From the NCBI GenBank assembly GCA_963693305.1, contig OY855905.1, forward strand, positions 25,161,937 through 25,225,936: DNA of 64,000 bases, in the 5' to 3' direction. Shown here piece after piece: positions 27,401 through 32,298 of the stretch. A model generated the notes under the pieces. It saw nothing but the letters and a program-made list of their open reading frames with translations. It ran no database searches and was not told the DNA's origin. The translations under genes and the position numbers were made by a program. This stretch comes from Meandrina meandrites (Eukaryota; Cnidaria; Anthozoa; Scleractinia; Meandrinidae). Position 1 is the stretch's first letter, and each line of letters opens with the position of its first letter.

Positions 27401-29529
27401 CTGAATGGACTGATATAGTCTTTCTGGTGTTCCAGAAGAAAGTCTCTCAGCTTTGTAATATTAACCAGCTGCAGTTATCAAAACAAAATATAACAATCAA
27501 TTAAAAAGTTATTAATTTGCTATACATATTTACAGTTGTGAAAGATGAAATATTCAACATGTTGCAAGTGTGGGACAAAGAAAAAATCTGAGTCCCCGAC
27601 AGGAATGAAACCATGACCATCTAAACACTGGGCCGGTGCTCTATCCACTGAGCTATGAGAACTCATGGTGAGCTAGGCCATTTTACTAGGTTCATGTTAC
27701 CAGTGTTCTCACCAGGCCGCAGCCTTGCAGGATTCCCGCAAGAAAAACAGAGATGGCACATGAAAAGCCAAGAAGATGCGCCCGTTTGGAGGCAGGGGCA
27801 AGCTACTTGTTAAACGGGCTTTAGAACGTCTACAGTTCAGTAGTTTTAATGGTCAACCTAACATGTAATCAAAAGAATTTTTGCCTTTAATCTTGTTAGT
27901 CCCACATACGTGACGAAGATTGGTGTATGCTTTGTAATTGAATCGTAAACACCTCGTCTGCCATATTGGATCAGGTAGGTACTTCATGTACATGTAACAG
28001 ACCACTTGGAGTGTGGGCTCAGGTTATTCGTACCGCATGGTTTTTGCTGATGACAAAACAGCTGATACACCATGGCACAGTGAAAATTTACATTCTTTCT
28101 TTTGTCCTAAAGTACCTAGACTTGAAGAAAGAGTGGAAGATGATGGAAATTCTGGTGGAGTTGGCAATGTTCCACTGTTCCACTGAAGAATGACTGTGTA
28201 TAATTTCTAGAGTGCACAGCAGTCTAAATATACATGGCTTTGTTTAATTGTGTATTTTTTGTTTAACTTTGTCCCCCGATGTTCTTACAGGACCCCTATT
28301 TCTCAGCAGAGGGGGCCCTGGGACTCCCCAAGGCAAAATCCTGGTGAGAACACTGCGTTACATGCATCCTATATACTGCTATGATCGGCAGTGAAATAAA
28401 AGCGTGGATATTGTATAATTTTATGGGGAAGAGGTATAATTGCAGTTTTACATCCTTGTTCCAAGGACCTCTTTTTCTGCCCCTTCAGGAGAAGGAGAGA
28501 CCTCGGAAAAGACGTTGGCAGCATTGAGGTGTAGTTTGTCAAATGACAACTTTCTTAATAACACATGTTTTGAAATGAAATAATGTATCCAGAGAAACAG
28601 ATGTCCATCTTTAATTATGGGCGCAGGCCAAACTAACTCCCTTAAATTCTTTCACATCTATTGATCTAGGTATGACAGGTTTTTCTTGTGCGTTTTTACA
28701 ATTTATTCTTATAACAGAAACCCCATTTATAAACTGTCCACGGCATTTAAGAGAACAGAACACGTTGAAGGTGACCTAATTGTCCGTGTTCGTTTGCAAT
28801 TCGGAAATGCACGGTCTGTCTCGACTATTTTCTTTAAAACCTTGAAAACTTCACCATCCTTGACGTCAAAGCGGCATTTCTGGTAACCTTTTACTACACA
28901 TTTGAAGCTTACAATCCATAGCGCATCTCATGAAGTCATTTCTGCGGAATTTCTTTGTTTACAAAAAACATGTGCGCTAGACTCTGGGCTGAAGTAACAA
29001 GAGCTTCCAAGATCTGGTTATGGATTTTCAACGCTTATTTTTCACAAATCACGAGTTCGAAAATCGAACGTTATATTTTCTCTTTCCAGTGAGTTCGAAT
29101 TGGGTCGATTGCCGAACTCGATCGAACTCAATCCATGAATTGAGTTCGATTGAATTCGATTGAAATTTAGTTCGATTGGGTTCGATTGACGATGCCGGGA
29201 AAATAAAATTGTCCTAACAGAATAATCTTGTTTAATTAACATCAATTATTTGACACTCTGGCAATTAAGTGCTTGACAAATGCTAGCTCTTCATTGCAAA
29301 AAAAACAGATCTACAGTCAACTTATAAGCACAAAAGTACTGGTACCAAATTATAAGTTTTTGATGTCTAAGGATTTCTCGCCTCTTACCACATCTTTTGC
29401 CCTTGTTCCAAACTCACTCTTTTGTCTCTTCGAACCCAGAATGTCTCTGGTGGCCTCTTTAACACCAAGGGCCTTATTTCTAGTTCGTATAGTTTTCACA
29501 GTGGCTTTAAAAAGGGCCGTTCTGTCCAT
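4418..29529 (-). CDS. STX18: Syntaxin-18, ER Qa-SNARE (11-exon gene)
   Basis: Exons (join, minus): 29389-29529, 27401-27468, 26400-26515, 25915-25992, 24990-25056, 23968-24071, 22901-22983, 21579-21637, 20352-20421, 6016-6096, 4418-4510. They total 960 nt, 319 residues; human STX18 is about 335. Every junction is GT/AG and phases agree (0,2,1,1,2,1,0,2,0,0). Family hallmarks are the N-terminal [23 protein letters not shown], the near-invariant [20 protein letters not shown], a SNARE motif from about residue 230 to 289, and a C-terminal anchor ([20 protein letters not shown]). In the known family STX18 is the Qa-SNARE for Golgi-to-ER retrograde fusion, with Sec22b, USE1 and BNIP1. By alignment with STX1A the zero-layer glutamine is Q262, the last codon of exon 9. 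The gene is intact; its oddity is the 14.3-kb intron 9. Confidence 0.96.
4741..4785 (+). ncRNA. Hammerhead-ribozyme-like core
   Basis: The plus strand has CTGAAGA (4748-4754), a 4-bp stem II (GAGG 4756-4759 with CCTC 4766-4769), GAAA (4770-4773), then CGTC with a palindromic ACGT as minimal stem III. CCA (4745-4747) can pair with TGG (4778-4780) to start stem I. This is the hammerhead consensus CUGANGA-stem II-GAAA with a GUC cleavage triplet, and the tiny stem III is typical of hammerheads in Penelope-like elements. It lies antisense in STX18 intron 10. No reverse transcriptase is seen beside it, so it is probably a remnant. Confidence 0.55.
5075..5235. repeat. Degraded repeat related to the 105-bp array
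   Basis: Starts ACAGTCGAACCTATCCTTACG and contains GACAGTTAACTTGATCTGAAACAGACC, a diverged form of units found at 5490-5870. The opening ACAGTCGAACC resembles ends of pogo/Tigger-type short elements, so an old DNA-transposon fragment is possible. Confidence 0.45.
5490..5870. repeat. Tandem repeat, unit about 105 bp, in STX18 intron 10
   Basis: About 3.5 copies contain, in order, GACAGTTCACCTGATCCGAA, ATAAACTCTACCTCTGTAA, ACACATACACCTCCCTATTA and GGATAGGTCACCTTGACCG. A half-length sub-unit (CGAAACAGACCAAAACTACA) is also repeated. Open frames on both strands here (158 and 113 residues) are repeat artefacts. Confidence 0.85.
6016..6096 (-). CDS. STX18: STX18 exon 10 (C-terminal half of SNARE motif)
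   Basis: Acceptor TTGACAG precedes 6096 and donor GTGAAT follows 6016. It encodes residues 263-289, [20 protein letters not shown] then GNEQIRE, the heptad-repeat half after the zero-layer Q. Phase 0 on both sides. Confidence 0.95.
6165..6364 (+). repeat. Purine-rich array (GAAAGAAAGAATTAAATTAA type)
   Basis: Irregular units of about 26-30 bp made of GAAAGAAAGAATTAAA plus AAGAGTGAAA. The same family, in the same orientation, reappears at 19850-20160 at the other end of the repeat-filled intron. Confidence 0.85.
7910..8005 (+). mobile_element. Right-end fragment of TTAA element inside satellite, copy 1
   Basis: 96 bp from TGTATTTTATCC to TTATGGGCACT, followed by TTAA. It matches the right terminus of the full element at 12194-12743. 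It is preceded by an inverted stretch of satellite (CTTTAATTAACATCCTTAA, about 7889-7907). Confidence 0.85.
8829..8924 (+). mobile_element. Right-end fragment of TTAA element inside satellite, copy 2
   Basis: Same 96 bp, same flanking TTAA and same inverted satellite junction on its left as copy 1. Copies 1 and 2 therefore arose by duplicating a block, not by separate insertions. Confidence 0.85.
9838..9988 (+). mobile_element. Longer right-end fragment of TTAA element, copy 3
   Basis: About 150 bp beginning ATGGTGGACCAAAATGGCGG, which is also present inside the full element near 12593. Its left breakpoint is further out than in copies 1 and 2 and lacks the inverted satellite junction. Confidence 0.85.
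12194..12743. mobile_element. TTAA-flanked non-autonomous element (piggyBac-type MITE), 550 bp
   Basis: Ends AGTGCCCATAA and TTATGGGCACT with inverted repeats extending over about 130 bp at moderate identity. Both sides are flanked by TTAA (12190-12193, 12744-12747), the piggyBac target duplication. No transposase ORF. The middle (about 12320-12590) is unique. It sits inside the 14-bp satellite, whose units supply TTAA targets, and its right end is the source or relative of the three fragments in the array. Confidence 0.85.
12744..12945 (+). repeat. 14-bp satellite, distal remnant
   Basis: Continuation of the GGATGTTAATTTAA array on the far side of the TTAA element, degrading to the right into units such as GGATATAAATGTAAGAATG. 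Confidence 0.9.
12946..13387. other. Non-array spacer inside STX18 intron 9
   Basis: Contains a short (GATAA)n-like stretch (about 12977-13007), a duplicated AAAAAGTGGCCCAG (near 13017 and 13044) and a hammerhead-like core listed separately. No exon seen. Confidence 0.5.
13168..13215 (+). ncRNA. Hammerhead-like core, second copy (partly degenerate)
   Basis: CTGATGA (13174-13180), stem II GGCAG/CTGCC (13182-13186 with 13189-13193), then GAAAC (13194-13198). The core matches the hammerhead consensus, but stem III (C, then ATTTA, then GTT) and stem I are weak, so it may be inactive. It may derive from the same class of retroelement as the core at 4748. Confidence 0.4.
13388..13658 (+). repeat. 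Minisatellite, unit about 23 bp, left part
   Basis: Units built of TTAAATTGCGCACTTT followed by a variable AAGACTCC or TATACTCG. The array is cut by the Bel/Pao insertion and continues at 19799. Confidence 0.9.
13654..13658. repeat. Target-site duplication, left (GCGCT)
   Basis: GCGCT directly precedes the left LTR and is repeated at 19799-19803 directly after the right LTR. Five bp is typical of Bel/Pao integration. The site falls within a minisatellite unit. Confidence 0.9.
13659..13857 (+). repeat. Left LTR of Bel/Pao element
   Basis: Starts TGTGCGGAATTC and ends AATTCATTACA. Contains AATAAA (13842-13847) near its 3' end as a likely polyadenylation signal. Identical to the right LTR apart from one extra T in GTCTGGTTTAG. 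Confidence 0.95.
13858..13875 (+). other. Primer-binding site, probably tRNA-Tyr
   Basis: TGGTCCTTCGGAGTCGGA lies directly after the left LTR. The first ten bases match the complement of the usual eukaryotic tRNA-Tyr 3' end (CGAAGGACCA); the remainder fits only with a gap. The assignment is from memory. Confidence 0.6.
13889..15091 (+). CDS. Bel/Pao Gag-like polyprotein segment
   Basis: A 400-residue frame from ATG 13889. The frame is open upstream into the LTR, but [10 protein letters not shown] is the first ATG after the primer site. Domains are a charged coiled-coil-like N-terminus, then about residues 138-310 a DUF1759-type Gag core ([19 protein letters not shown]), then two CCHC-type knuckles ([13 protein letters not shown] from residue 353, then [14 protein letters not shown]). 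The frame ends at TGA 15089-15091, where Bel/Pao proteins normally run on through another Cys/His cluster into the protease. Role: particle assembly and RNA binding. Confidence 0.85.
   Translation: MAEGLKKQRKIRGGHRAHVKKLLTQVEDSISNFEPSLQDQLSQQKILLREKLDTLKNLDNKILELIDDEDGDDAIVNEVTEASEITDEITWAMVCINSTLKSLQINSPPISTSSALTGSPHSGILSNGATAASNAEVHAKLPKLQMKKFNGRPTEWQAFIDRFDSAIHSNPKLGDIDKMNYLRSLVEGPAASAIKGLSSTSENYQSAREILEQRYGNKQLIISSHMDNLLKLPVVSSVSNVKGIRQLYDKTEIHIRGLQALGVNAQQYGSLLVPVLLSKVPQELKLIISRKFDTGDWSLDELLKVFKTEVEARERCNSMATTPSATPERKHPPKLPPITADTLLTAEGQRITCTFCKKGHRSIDCVVVANVSERKEILKKQGRCFICLKRSHIAKDCDSK
15092..15372 (+). pseudogene. Broken gag-pol junction and protease region of Bel/Pao
   Basis: After the gag stop, Cys/His codons ([13 protein letters not shown]) continue briefly in the gag frame. 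Protease-like residues ([20 protein letters not shown]) are then in the next frame (15078-15335). The aspartic-protease core [10 protein letters not shown] appears only in the pol frame (about 15299-15328), just after a TAA. At least two frame changes and a stop therefore separate gag from pol. Damage is the simplest reading, since the LTRs are otherwise almost identical. Programmed recoding is a weaker alternative because two successive shifts would be needed. Confidence 0.7.
15373..19374 (+). CDS. Bel/Pao Pol: reverse transcriptase, RNase H, integrase
   Basis: A 1333-residue ORF; the true N-terminus lies upstream in the broken protease region. In order: end of protease (DUF1758-like); reverse transcriptase with YVDD at residues 400-403; RNase H/Peptidase_A17-type region with GFGDAS (D608) and WTDSKNV (D683); integrase HHCC zinc finger (HRVMHNG and CVVCRRHEG); catalytic triad D998 (VDFAGP), D1064 (IISDNAKTF), E1111 (GGFFERM); DUF5641-type C-terminal domain with GDVVSIHDE. 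No internal stop. It copies the element RNA to DNA and inserts it. Confidence 0.92.
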   Translation: MCIKTFGSDYNNLKTVDVVNLCLQNVNNDTTVSIAAHVVPMICSPLNYQAVQFARENHTHLKDITLSECISEENRPVDILIGADQYWNIANGEVKRGASGPVAMNTKFGWTLSGPVENAPRSDTHSVNLAATHVLRIDTHRDETDVQDMELNEKLRTFWELESIGIRQEENSVLETFNETITFKNQRYEVGLSWKEAHDPLPDNRGLSQRRLLSLLKRLKLKPEQLEEYDHVIKDQLNRGIIERVTPSENTQSCHQIHYLPHHCVVREDKVTTKLHIVYNASAREDGPALNDCLHTGPSLIPDILDILIRFRIQPIALVADIEKAFLMIAVKEEDRDVLRFLWVDDVNSAEPNIVEYRFARVVFGVTSSPFLLNATLRNHIISYEKKDPEFVSQMLCSLYVDDLSLSLADVDQAYQLYLKSRERMSHGGFNLRKWLTNSRPLMEKIKEMESRKEVSIRMEKGNQLIEDDETFNRVMVGGLEERDVNTEQKVLGTNWNYFNDEFLFKFQTHVETARGLIPTKRNVLRVIASFFDPMGLISPIIVQMKILLQDLCKANYHWDAELDSELKARWMRLISELEQVNVIQIPRCVTSEHGTEELAFELEGFGDASTSAYAAVIYLVIRSPNRTQVQLIASKTRVAPLKQQTIPRLELLAALILARLATRIKTTLEQCLVVSRIRCWTDSKNVLYWIKGKNKEWKQFVNHRVAEIRQLLPTDVWAHVPGMENPADLASRGVNPLSLVNNTLWWTGPTWISHQEEAEQREDDLEMTQPPPECLKEMKVQAVQDLEESSVLLVKNTPEVGIAHVMNCEDFSDFSKLCRVTAYVIRFVNNIKARSSRPVSPLSSGSLTSEEVLFCESMWIKESQKSLPLNRNFKQQCAQLGVITDKNGIFRCKGRLCNSSLPESAKFPAWLPCDHHITRLIIRDCHHRVMHNGVRETLTEIRSRFWLTKGRQVVRKQIYNCVVCRRHEGRSYKVEPSSDMPEFRFKEGSPFASTGVDFAGPLFVKSVFGKEIQVTKVYICLFTCGRTRAIHIELTPSRTTQAFIRCLRRFVACRGIPELIISDNAKTFKAAATQLTRIFSDPDVTSFLLERKIQWKFNLEKAPWWGGFFERMIKSTKRCLKKTLGKARLTYEELLTVLIEVECILNSRPLTYLYPDDLEEPLTPSHLISGRRMLSLPDVTRSGIDNPSTRETVTKRARYLQKLMDHFWNRWRREYIPTLRESHKLKLNSTGETMQIGDVVSIHDESLPRAKWRMGVVHELIKGVDKKTRGAVVRIADKGKISFLRRPLQRLFPLEILDDVVEESESQPEEHTSVRNERNLESVQAQPDEMPS
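19591..19600 (+). other. Polypurine tract of Bel/Pao element
   Basis: AAGGTGGGGG abuts the right LTR, the usual place for plus-strand priming. Confidence 0.8.
19601..19798 (+). repeat. Right LTR of Bel/Pao element
   Basis: 198 bp, TGTGCGGAATTC to AATTCATTACA, one base shorter than the left LTR and otherwise identical. Followed by the GCGCT duplication. Confidence 0.95.
19799..19850 (+). repeat. 23-bp minisatellite, right remnant
   Basis: Begins with the GCGCT duplication, then ACGCACTTTAAGACTCG and AAATTGCGCA. It is the continuation of the array at 13388-13658, separated by the retrotransposon. Confidence 0.85.
19850..20160 (+). repeat. Purine-rich array, right copy
   Basis: Units of AAATTAAGAGTGAAAGAAAG with variants, same family and orientation as 6165-6364. 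Confidence 0.85.
20352..20421 (-). CDS. STX18: STX18 exon 9 (N-terminal half of SNARE motif, zero-layer Q)
   Basis: Acceptor TTGTAAAG precedes 20421 and donor GTAAGA follows 20352. Encodes [20 protein letters not shown] then LHQ, ending in CAG for Q262, the zero-layer glutamine. Confidence 0.95.
20690..21300 (+). mobile_element. Degraded 3' end of a non-LTR retrotransposon (LINE)
   Basis: Frames at about 20771-21050 encode [20 protein letters not shown] followed by Pro-Phe-Cys, then after a stop [20 protein letters not shown]. This is the C-terminal Cys/His region (zf-RVT type) found after the reverse transcriptase in many LINEs. Stops break it and no reverse transcriptase core remains. It lies in STX18 intron 8, opposite to the gene. 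Confidence 0.7.
21300..21420. repeat. (TTAA)n and (TAA)n microsatellites
   Basis: AATT/TTAA repeats at 21304-21326 and about ten TAA units ending near 21418. They may mark the tail of the LINE fragment to the left. Confidence 0.85.
21579..21637 (-). CDS. STX18: STX18 exon 8
   Basis: Acceptor CTTACAG, donor GTATGG. Encodes [19 protein letters not shown] and two bases of R, matching FEQENQRL...MNSLFDEVR of the family. Confidence 0.95.
21763..21926. repeat. Palindromic element, family A, copy 1
   Basis: Arms of about 54 bp share TGTGATGAAACACTC or its complement, TTTCCAAACAC, and outer ends GAAGAAATATATCAA / TTGATATATCTTCTC. Related to the element at 26949-27087. In STX18 intron 7. Confidence 0.85.
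22092..22526. mobile_element. TA-flanked non-autonomous element carrying AAGCGCCCCC repeats
   Basis: Inverted ends CCGTAATGATTCGATTTAGC and its near-complement (22501-22524), with GCGCCC next inside, flanked by TA on both sides, as for Tc1/mariner elements. The left interior (22118-22240) has 6-7 units like CCAATAAGCGCCCCCATT. No ORF. In STX18 intron 7. Confidence 0.8.
22901..22983 (-). CDS. STX18: STX18 exon 7
   Basis: Acceptor GATCAG, donor GTTAGT. Encodes [20 protein letters not shown] then TPEEVQM, aligning with the DELSPEEIQM of human STX18. Confidence 0.93.
23968..24071 (-). CDS. STX18: STX18 exon 6 (variable linker)
   Basis: Acceptor TTCTAG, donor GTTTGT. Encodes [20 protein letters not shown] and on to NVGEAVSE, a Ser-rich variable linker between the conserved VVDKK region and the SNARE motif. 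Phases 2 and 1 fit its neighbours. Confidence 0.92.
24350..24480 (+). repeat. Inverted repeat with a degenerate hammerhead-like core
   Basis: GTGTAGTTCTGAAAAGAAC (about 24342-24360) pairs with GTTCTTTTCAGAACTACA (about 24445-24462), and CTGAAGA (24396-24402) is followed by GACAAAATGTC (24420-24430) where a hammerhead would have GAAAC. This looks like a decayed member of the class at 4748. In STX18 intron 5. Confidence 0.45.
24990..25056 (-). CDS. STX18: STX18 exon 5 (most conserved block)
   Basis: Acceptor TTTTTCAG, donor GTAAGG. Encodes [20 protein letters not shown] then R, nearly identical to human STX18. Confidence 0.97.
25575..25875 (+). mobile_element. tRNA-derived SINE, copy 1
   Basis: A-box-like TGGTTAGTGCACTGG (25592-25606) and B-box-like GGATTCAAGTACAGG (25626-25640) in tRNA spacing, then a tail with CATCCCATCTAGGGGGGAGT and a GAATCTGGGATGACTTAGC 3' end. 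Copy 2 (26622) shares the tail. In STX18 intron 4. Confidence 0.7.
25915..25992 (-). CDS. STX18: STX18 exon 4
   Basis: Acceptor CTTCACAG, donor GTAAGC. Encodes [20 protein letters not shown] then LGQYLK. Phase 1 at both ends. Confidence 0.94.
26400..26515 (-). CDS. STX18: STX18 exon 3
   Basis: Acceptor TGTCCTAG, donor GTACAA. Encodes [20 protein letters not shown] then [19 protein letters not shown], matching TDTERDQIDQDAQIFMRTC of the family. Confidence 0.96.
26622..26860 (+). mobile_element. tRNA-derived SINE, copy 2 (diverged)
   Basis: GGCCCAATGGTTAGGGTACTG resembles an A box, a B box is eroded, and the tail CCATCCCATCTAACAGGGGA matches the SINE at 25575-25875. In STX18 intron 2-3 neighbourhood (intron 2). 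Confidence 0.6.
26949..27087. repeat. Palindromic element, family A, copy 2
   Basis: Arms 26949-27010 and 27027-27087, with GTGCTTTCATCTGTTTTGAG and CATCACAGTTCCAGACAC or complements. Shares its layout with 21763-21926. In STX18 intron 2. Confidence 0.85.
27401..27468 (-). CDS. STX18: STX18 exon 2
   Basis: Acceptor ACTGCAG, donor GTGAAC. Encodes [20 protein letters not shown] then PF, matching [16 protein letters not shown]. Confidence 0.96.
27570..27662 (-). mobile_element. tRNA-derived SINE head, minus strand
   Basis: On the minus strand TAGCTCAGTGGATAGAGCA (A box) is followed by GGTTTCATTCC (B box) with tRNA-like spacing, then TGTCGGGGACTCAG. It is too diverged for a functional tRNA and lacks a paired acceptor stem. 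In STX18 intron 1. Confidence 0.65.
27701..28355. mobile_element. Candidate non-autonomous DNA element with CAGTGTTCTCACCAGG ends
   Basis: CAGTGTTCTCACCAGG at 27701-27716 is repeated in inverse at 28340-28355. No convincing target duplication and no transposase ORF. The CAGTG start is hAT-like but this is a guess. In STX18 intron 1. Confidence 0.45.
28356..29040. other. STX18 intron 1 remainder, nothing recognisable
   Basis: No exon, RNA gene or clear repeat was seen; one 66-residue open frame has no recognisable content. Confidence 0.4.
29055..29195. repeat. GTTCGATTG-type short tandem repeat
   Basis: About ten irregular units of GAGTTCGATTG or GGGTTCGATTG and complements (GAACTCGATCGAACTC). 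In STX18 intron 1, about 200 bp from exon 1. Confidence 0.75.
29389..29529 (-). CDS. STX18: STX18 exon 1 with start codon
   Basis: ATG at 29527-29529. The frame is open upstream to 29583, but [20 protein letters not shown] is the conserved syntaxin-18 N-terminus, so this Met is chosen. Ends AAAGATGTG before donor GTAAGA. Confidence 0.95.
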
Positions 29530-29664
29530 TATTCTCGAATTCCTTGAAACTTTTTCGACCTGCTGAAAACGACAAGGCGCCACTTTGTAACCGTGCCTTA
29601 TTTACTTTGCAGCCGAGTTTCGTACACTTGCAAGGCTTTCTGGGATGTTACGTTCGAAATAAAC
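29530..29664. promoter_or_regulatory. Shared divergent promoter of STX18 and TM2D2
   Basis: The two start codons are head-to-head with only 135 bp between them, so both 5' UTRs and core promoters must lie here or in overlapping transcripts. There is no TATA box at a useful place. GGCGCC (29576-29581) and GGCTTTCTGGGATGTTACG (29635-29653) are candidate activator sites by eye only. Confidence 0.75.
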
Positions 29665-29828
29665 ATGGCGAAGGGAACAAGGCCTTTGGTGTTTTGCCGA
29701 TTAATCTTCGTCCTTTCGTTTCTTGTGGGTGAAAATTTTGGTGATGGTGCTGTTGATAGCAGTTGCTTTGACGAATCGTGTGGCAGGAAGTATGATCCAA
29801 AGGGACCACTTGTGCACTGCAATTACTT
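29665..29828 (+). CDS. TM2D2: TM2D2 exon 1 (signal peptide)
   Basis: ATG 29665 in AAACATGGCG. The frame is open upstream to 29593, but [20 protein letters not shown] gives a proper signal peptide. Ends in TT before donor GTAAGT. Confidence 0.94.
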
Positions 29829-32298
29829 GTAAGTCACTTTGTCAAGTGGTCAAGTGAACTTTTTTTTGAGACTGTCGTGTAGCATAGTTAAGTTTAATAC
29901 CATATCGCTTTACATGTAAAAGCACAGCCCAGTCATAATGTTTTTGAGTTGTAGGCAAAATGGTTGGAGTAGTCGGCAGCAGAGGCAACAAGCACATTTG
30001 GACGCCACCTTGTTTGTAATTACAAGAGCATTTTCACCTGTACAGAAAACTTGAAAATTTTATGTCAACAGCATGATCACATCCATTTACATTAATATTT
30101 CTTGCTATTAATATATTTTGCAACTAGAATACAGTATAGCCTTTCCTTAAAGGAACCCTCCACTGTTTTTACAAGTATTGCTTAAAATGTTCCGAATGTG
30201 CTCATTAGTAGATCCTATATTAAAAAAATGCCTTACCTAGCAAACTGATGTGATATGTGGCTGATATGGCAAGGTGATATGTGGCTGATATGGCAAAATC
30301 TGCAACATGTTTACCAATTCATACAGCAGAGCTTGGAGCGAGCAACCACGAAACGTCATCAATGCCCACAGTCCATTGCGCACTATTCAAGATGGCGGCT
30401 GCGGGAATTACGAAGAGGCTGAGGGGCTCGTCTTTGAAAATCGATAAAACAATCAACTCGCTAGGTAAGGCATTTTTTTAATATAGGATCTACTATTGAG
30501 CACATTCGGAACATTTTAAGCAATACTTGTAAAAACAGTGGAGGGTTCCTTTAAAGTAAGACATCACCAGACACACATCCATCAGCATACATGACATACA
30601 TTCATTCAACAGTTTGCAATGCATTATAAGGCGATTTTCAAATCGGGCTGTTTTTGGCTCTGTTATGAGTGGAGGGAAGGTTTGTTGCTGTGTTTTGATT
30701 TATACTTCTCATGACAACAGCAAAAGAAAACAAGAGTAAAGCAATAAAAATTATTGTTGTTAACATCTGTTCATTGTGTAACTGATTTTAATTTCATTGT
30801 GTAACTTGATGTTAAAACTAAATCCTGATTTATTTGGTGAACTTAAATGTGTAGTACATGTACAATTCGTTGTAGGCAGCAAAATTGCTGGCTGCCGGCA
30901 CATTTTGACTGGGCTGAAACCAACAAAATCTTTCATCAATTTGATTTAAACAATGACCTCTAGCTAGAACTTTAGATCTGAAAACATAGTTTCAATGTAA
31001 TTTATTAGCTCATCAACTAAAGATTTTTAGATAGCGAATTATTTAACGTAACTTTTGCCTATAGCCCTTCACTGGGGCAAATCAGCAAGGGTCTTTTAAT
31101 TGCAGTTATAAATTATGGTGATGGTCTAGTGATCGTCTTGCATCCCATCCAATCCTGCAACAATACCAAGTGTACTTACAAAATGAAATTAAATGATTAA
31201 ATATTGGCATTATTTTTTGCCATTTACAATGTACATATGTTGTAGTTATTTTTTTTTCTTACAAATTTTATTCTTCCTTTGTTTTTGGGTATGGTAATGT
31301 ATGATAATGAGTATAAAACAAAGGAAGAATGAAACTCCACTGAAGAAAAAAGTTAACTGCAACATATAAGTGTAACTATGTGGATTATTGTATTCTCCAG
31401 ACCCATGGACTTCCTACAGTGTGATCCTCCAGTTGATTTTACAGCAAATGTGACAGCAAGAGAAGAATCCGGTTATGGATGCACTAAAGTATGTTTATGT
31501 AACTTGTAATAAATACCAACAAGTTTCTTTTAACACTGTACACTACATGTATTTCCCTGCATGTTTTTGGCTATTTGGAGCTTCCAGCTTCCAGTACTCT
31601 ACACTGCTTTGCTCTGCTTGATCTCCTCTCCTCTCCCCTCGCCTCCCCCCTCCCCTCCCCTCCCCTGTTATGTCCTCGCCTCCTCACCTTGCCATGCCTG
31701 GCCTTGCCTCACCCTACCCTACCCTGCCCGCCTGTCCCCTCCTCTTCCTTCCTCTTCTGGTTGTTGTACATATAGTTGAGGCATGCATAAGATGTTCTCA
31801 TTATAAACCTTTTAAATTATTATTTATCAAATTTTTTCAGTTTGGAGGTTCAAAATATCAGGAAGTCCAACAAACATCAGTTTGGTGTGAAGTTTTACCA
31901 GGAATTGAATGCTTTGGAGAAAGAAAATTCCTCAGCTTAGAAAAATTTCCCTGTATCAAGTGAGTACTAACAGCAGTTGAAAGCAGCAGCAATTTAAAGA
32001 AACATATTGTCTAACTGGAAGAACCTCAATCAGTTTCAGCCAACAATCAGCACAACATTTTTATTTTATTTTTTTACTTGACAGATATTCAGGTCACCGC
32101 TTTGTGACAACCCTCCTCTATTCCATTCTGCTGGGATTCCTTGGAGTGGACCGCTTCTGTTTAGGGCACACTGGCACAGCTGTAGGAAAACTCCTGACAC
32201 TAGGAGGGCTTGGTATATGGTGGGTCGTGGATGTGATCCTTCTTATAACAGGAAACCTTGTCCCGGAAGATGAAAGCAATTGGGTGCCCTTCTACTGA
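29665..32298 (+). CDS. TM2D2: TM2 domain-containing protein 2 (4-exon gene)
   Basis: Exons (join): 29665-29828, 31401-31488, 31841-31959, 32085-32298. They total 585 nt, 194 residues; human TM2D2 is about 214. All introns are GT/AG with phases 2, 0, 2. Residues 1-26 form a signal peptide. A Cys-rich extracellular part follows ([31 protein letters not shown]), then from about residue 124 the TM2 domain, two membrane segments joined by the DRF-containing loop ([21 protein letters not shown]146 R147 F148). Members of this membrane family (Almondex, Amaretto, Biscotti in fly) are linked to Notch signalling and endolysosomal function. Complete and undamaged. Confidence 0.96.
30151..30550. mobile_element. 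TTAA-flanked MITE with 91-bp inverted ends, recent
   Basis: 400 bp bounded by AGGAACCCTCCACTG and its complement. The 91-bp terminal repeats (30151-30241, 30460-30550) differ at one base. TTAA flanks both sides (30147-30150, 30551-30554), the piggyBac mark. Inside is a 24-bp direct repeat (30250-30273, 30274-30297). No transposase. In TM2D2 intron 1. Confidence 0.92.
31401..31488 (+). CDS. TM2D2: TM2D2 exon 2
   Basis: Acceptor CTCCAG, donor GTATGT. Encodes [20 protein letters not shown] then EESGYGCTK. Confidence 0.95.
31610..31750. repeat. CT-rich low-complexity tract in TM2D2 intron 2
   Basis: About 140 bp of CTCCCCTCC/CCTGCC-type pyrimidine repeats on the plus strand. Overlapping Pro/Ser/Leu-rich open frames here are artefacts. 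Confidence 0.85.
31841..31959 (+). CDS. TM2D2: TM2D2 exon 3
   Basis: Acceptor TTTTTTCAG, donor GTGAGT. Encodes [20 protein letters not shown], then [10 protein letters not shown] and CIK. Confidence 0.96.
32085..32298 (+). CDS. TM2D2: TM2D2 exon 4 (TM2 domain and stop)
   Basis: Acceptor TTGACAG. Encodes [20 protein letters not shown], the DRF loop, [16 protein letters not shown] and ends NWVPFY, TGA at 32296-32298. Confidence 0.97.

Noticed and set aside
27570..27662. tRNA gene
   Set aside because: A and B boxes are present, but paired acceptor and anticodon stems are not. SINE head is the better reading.
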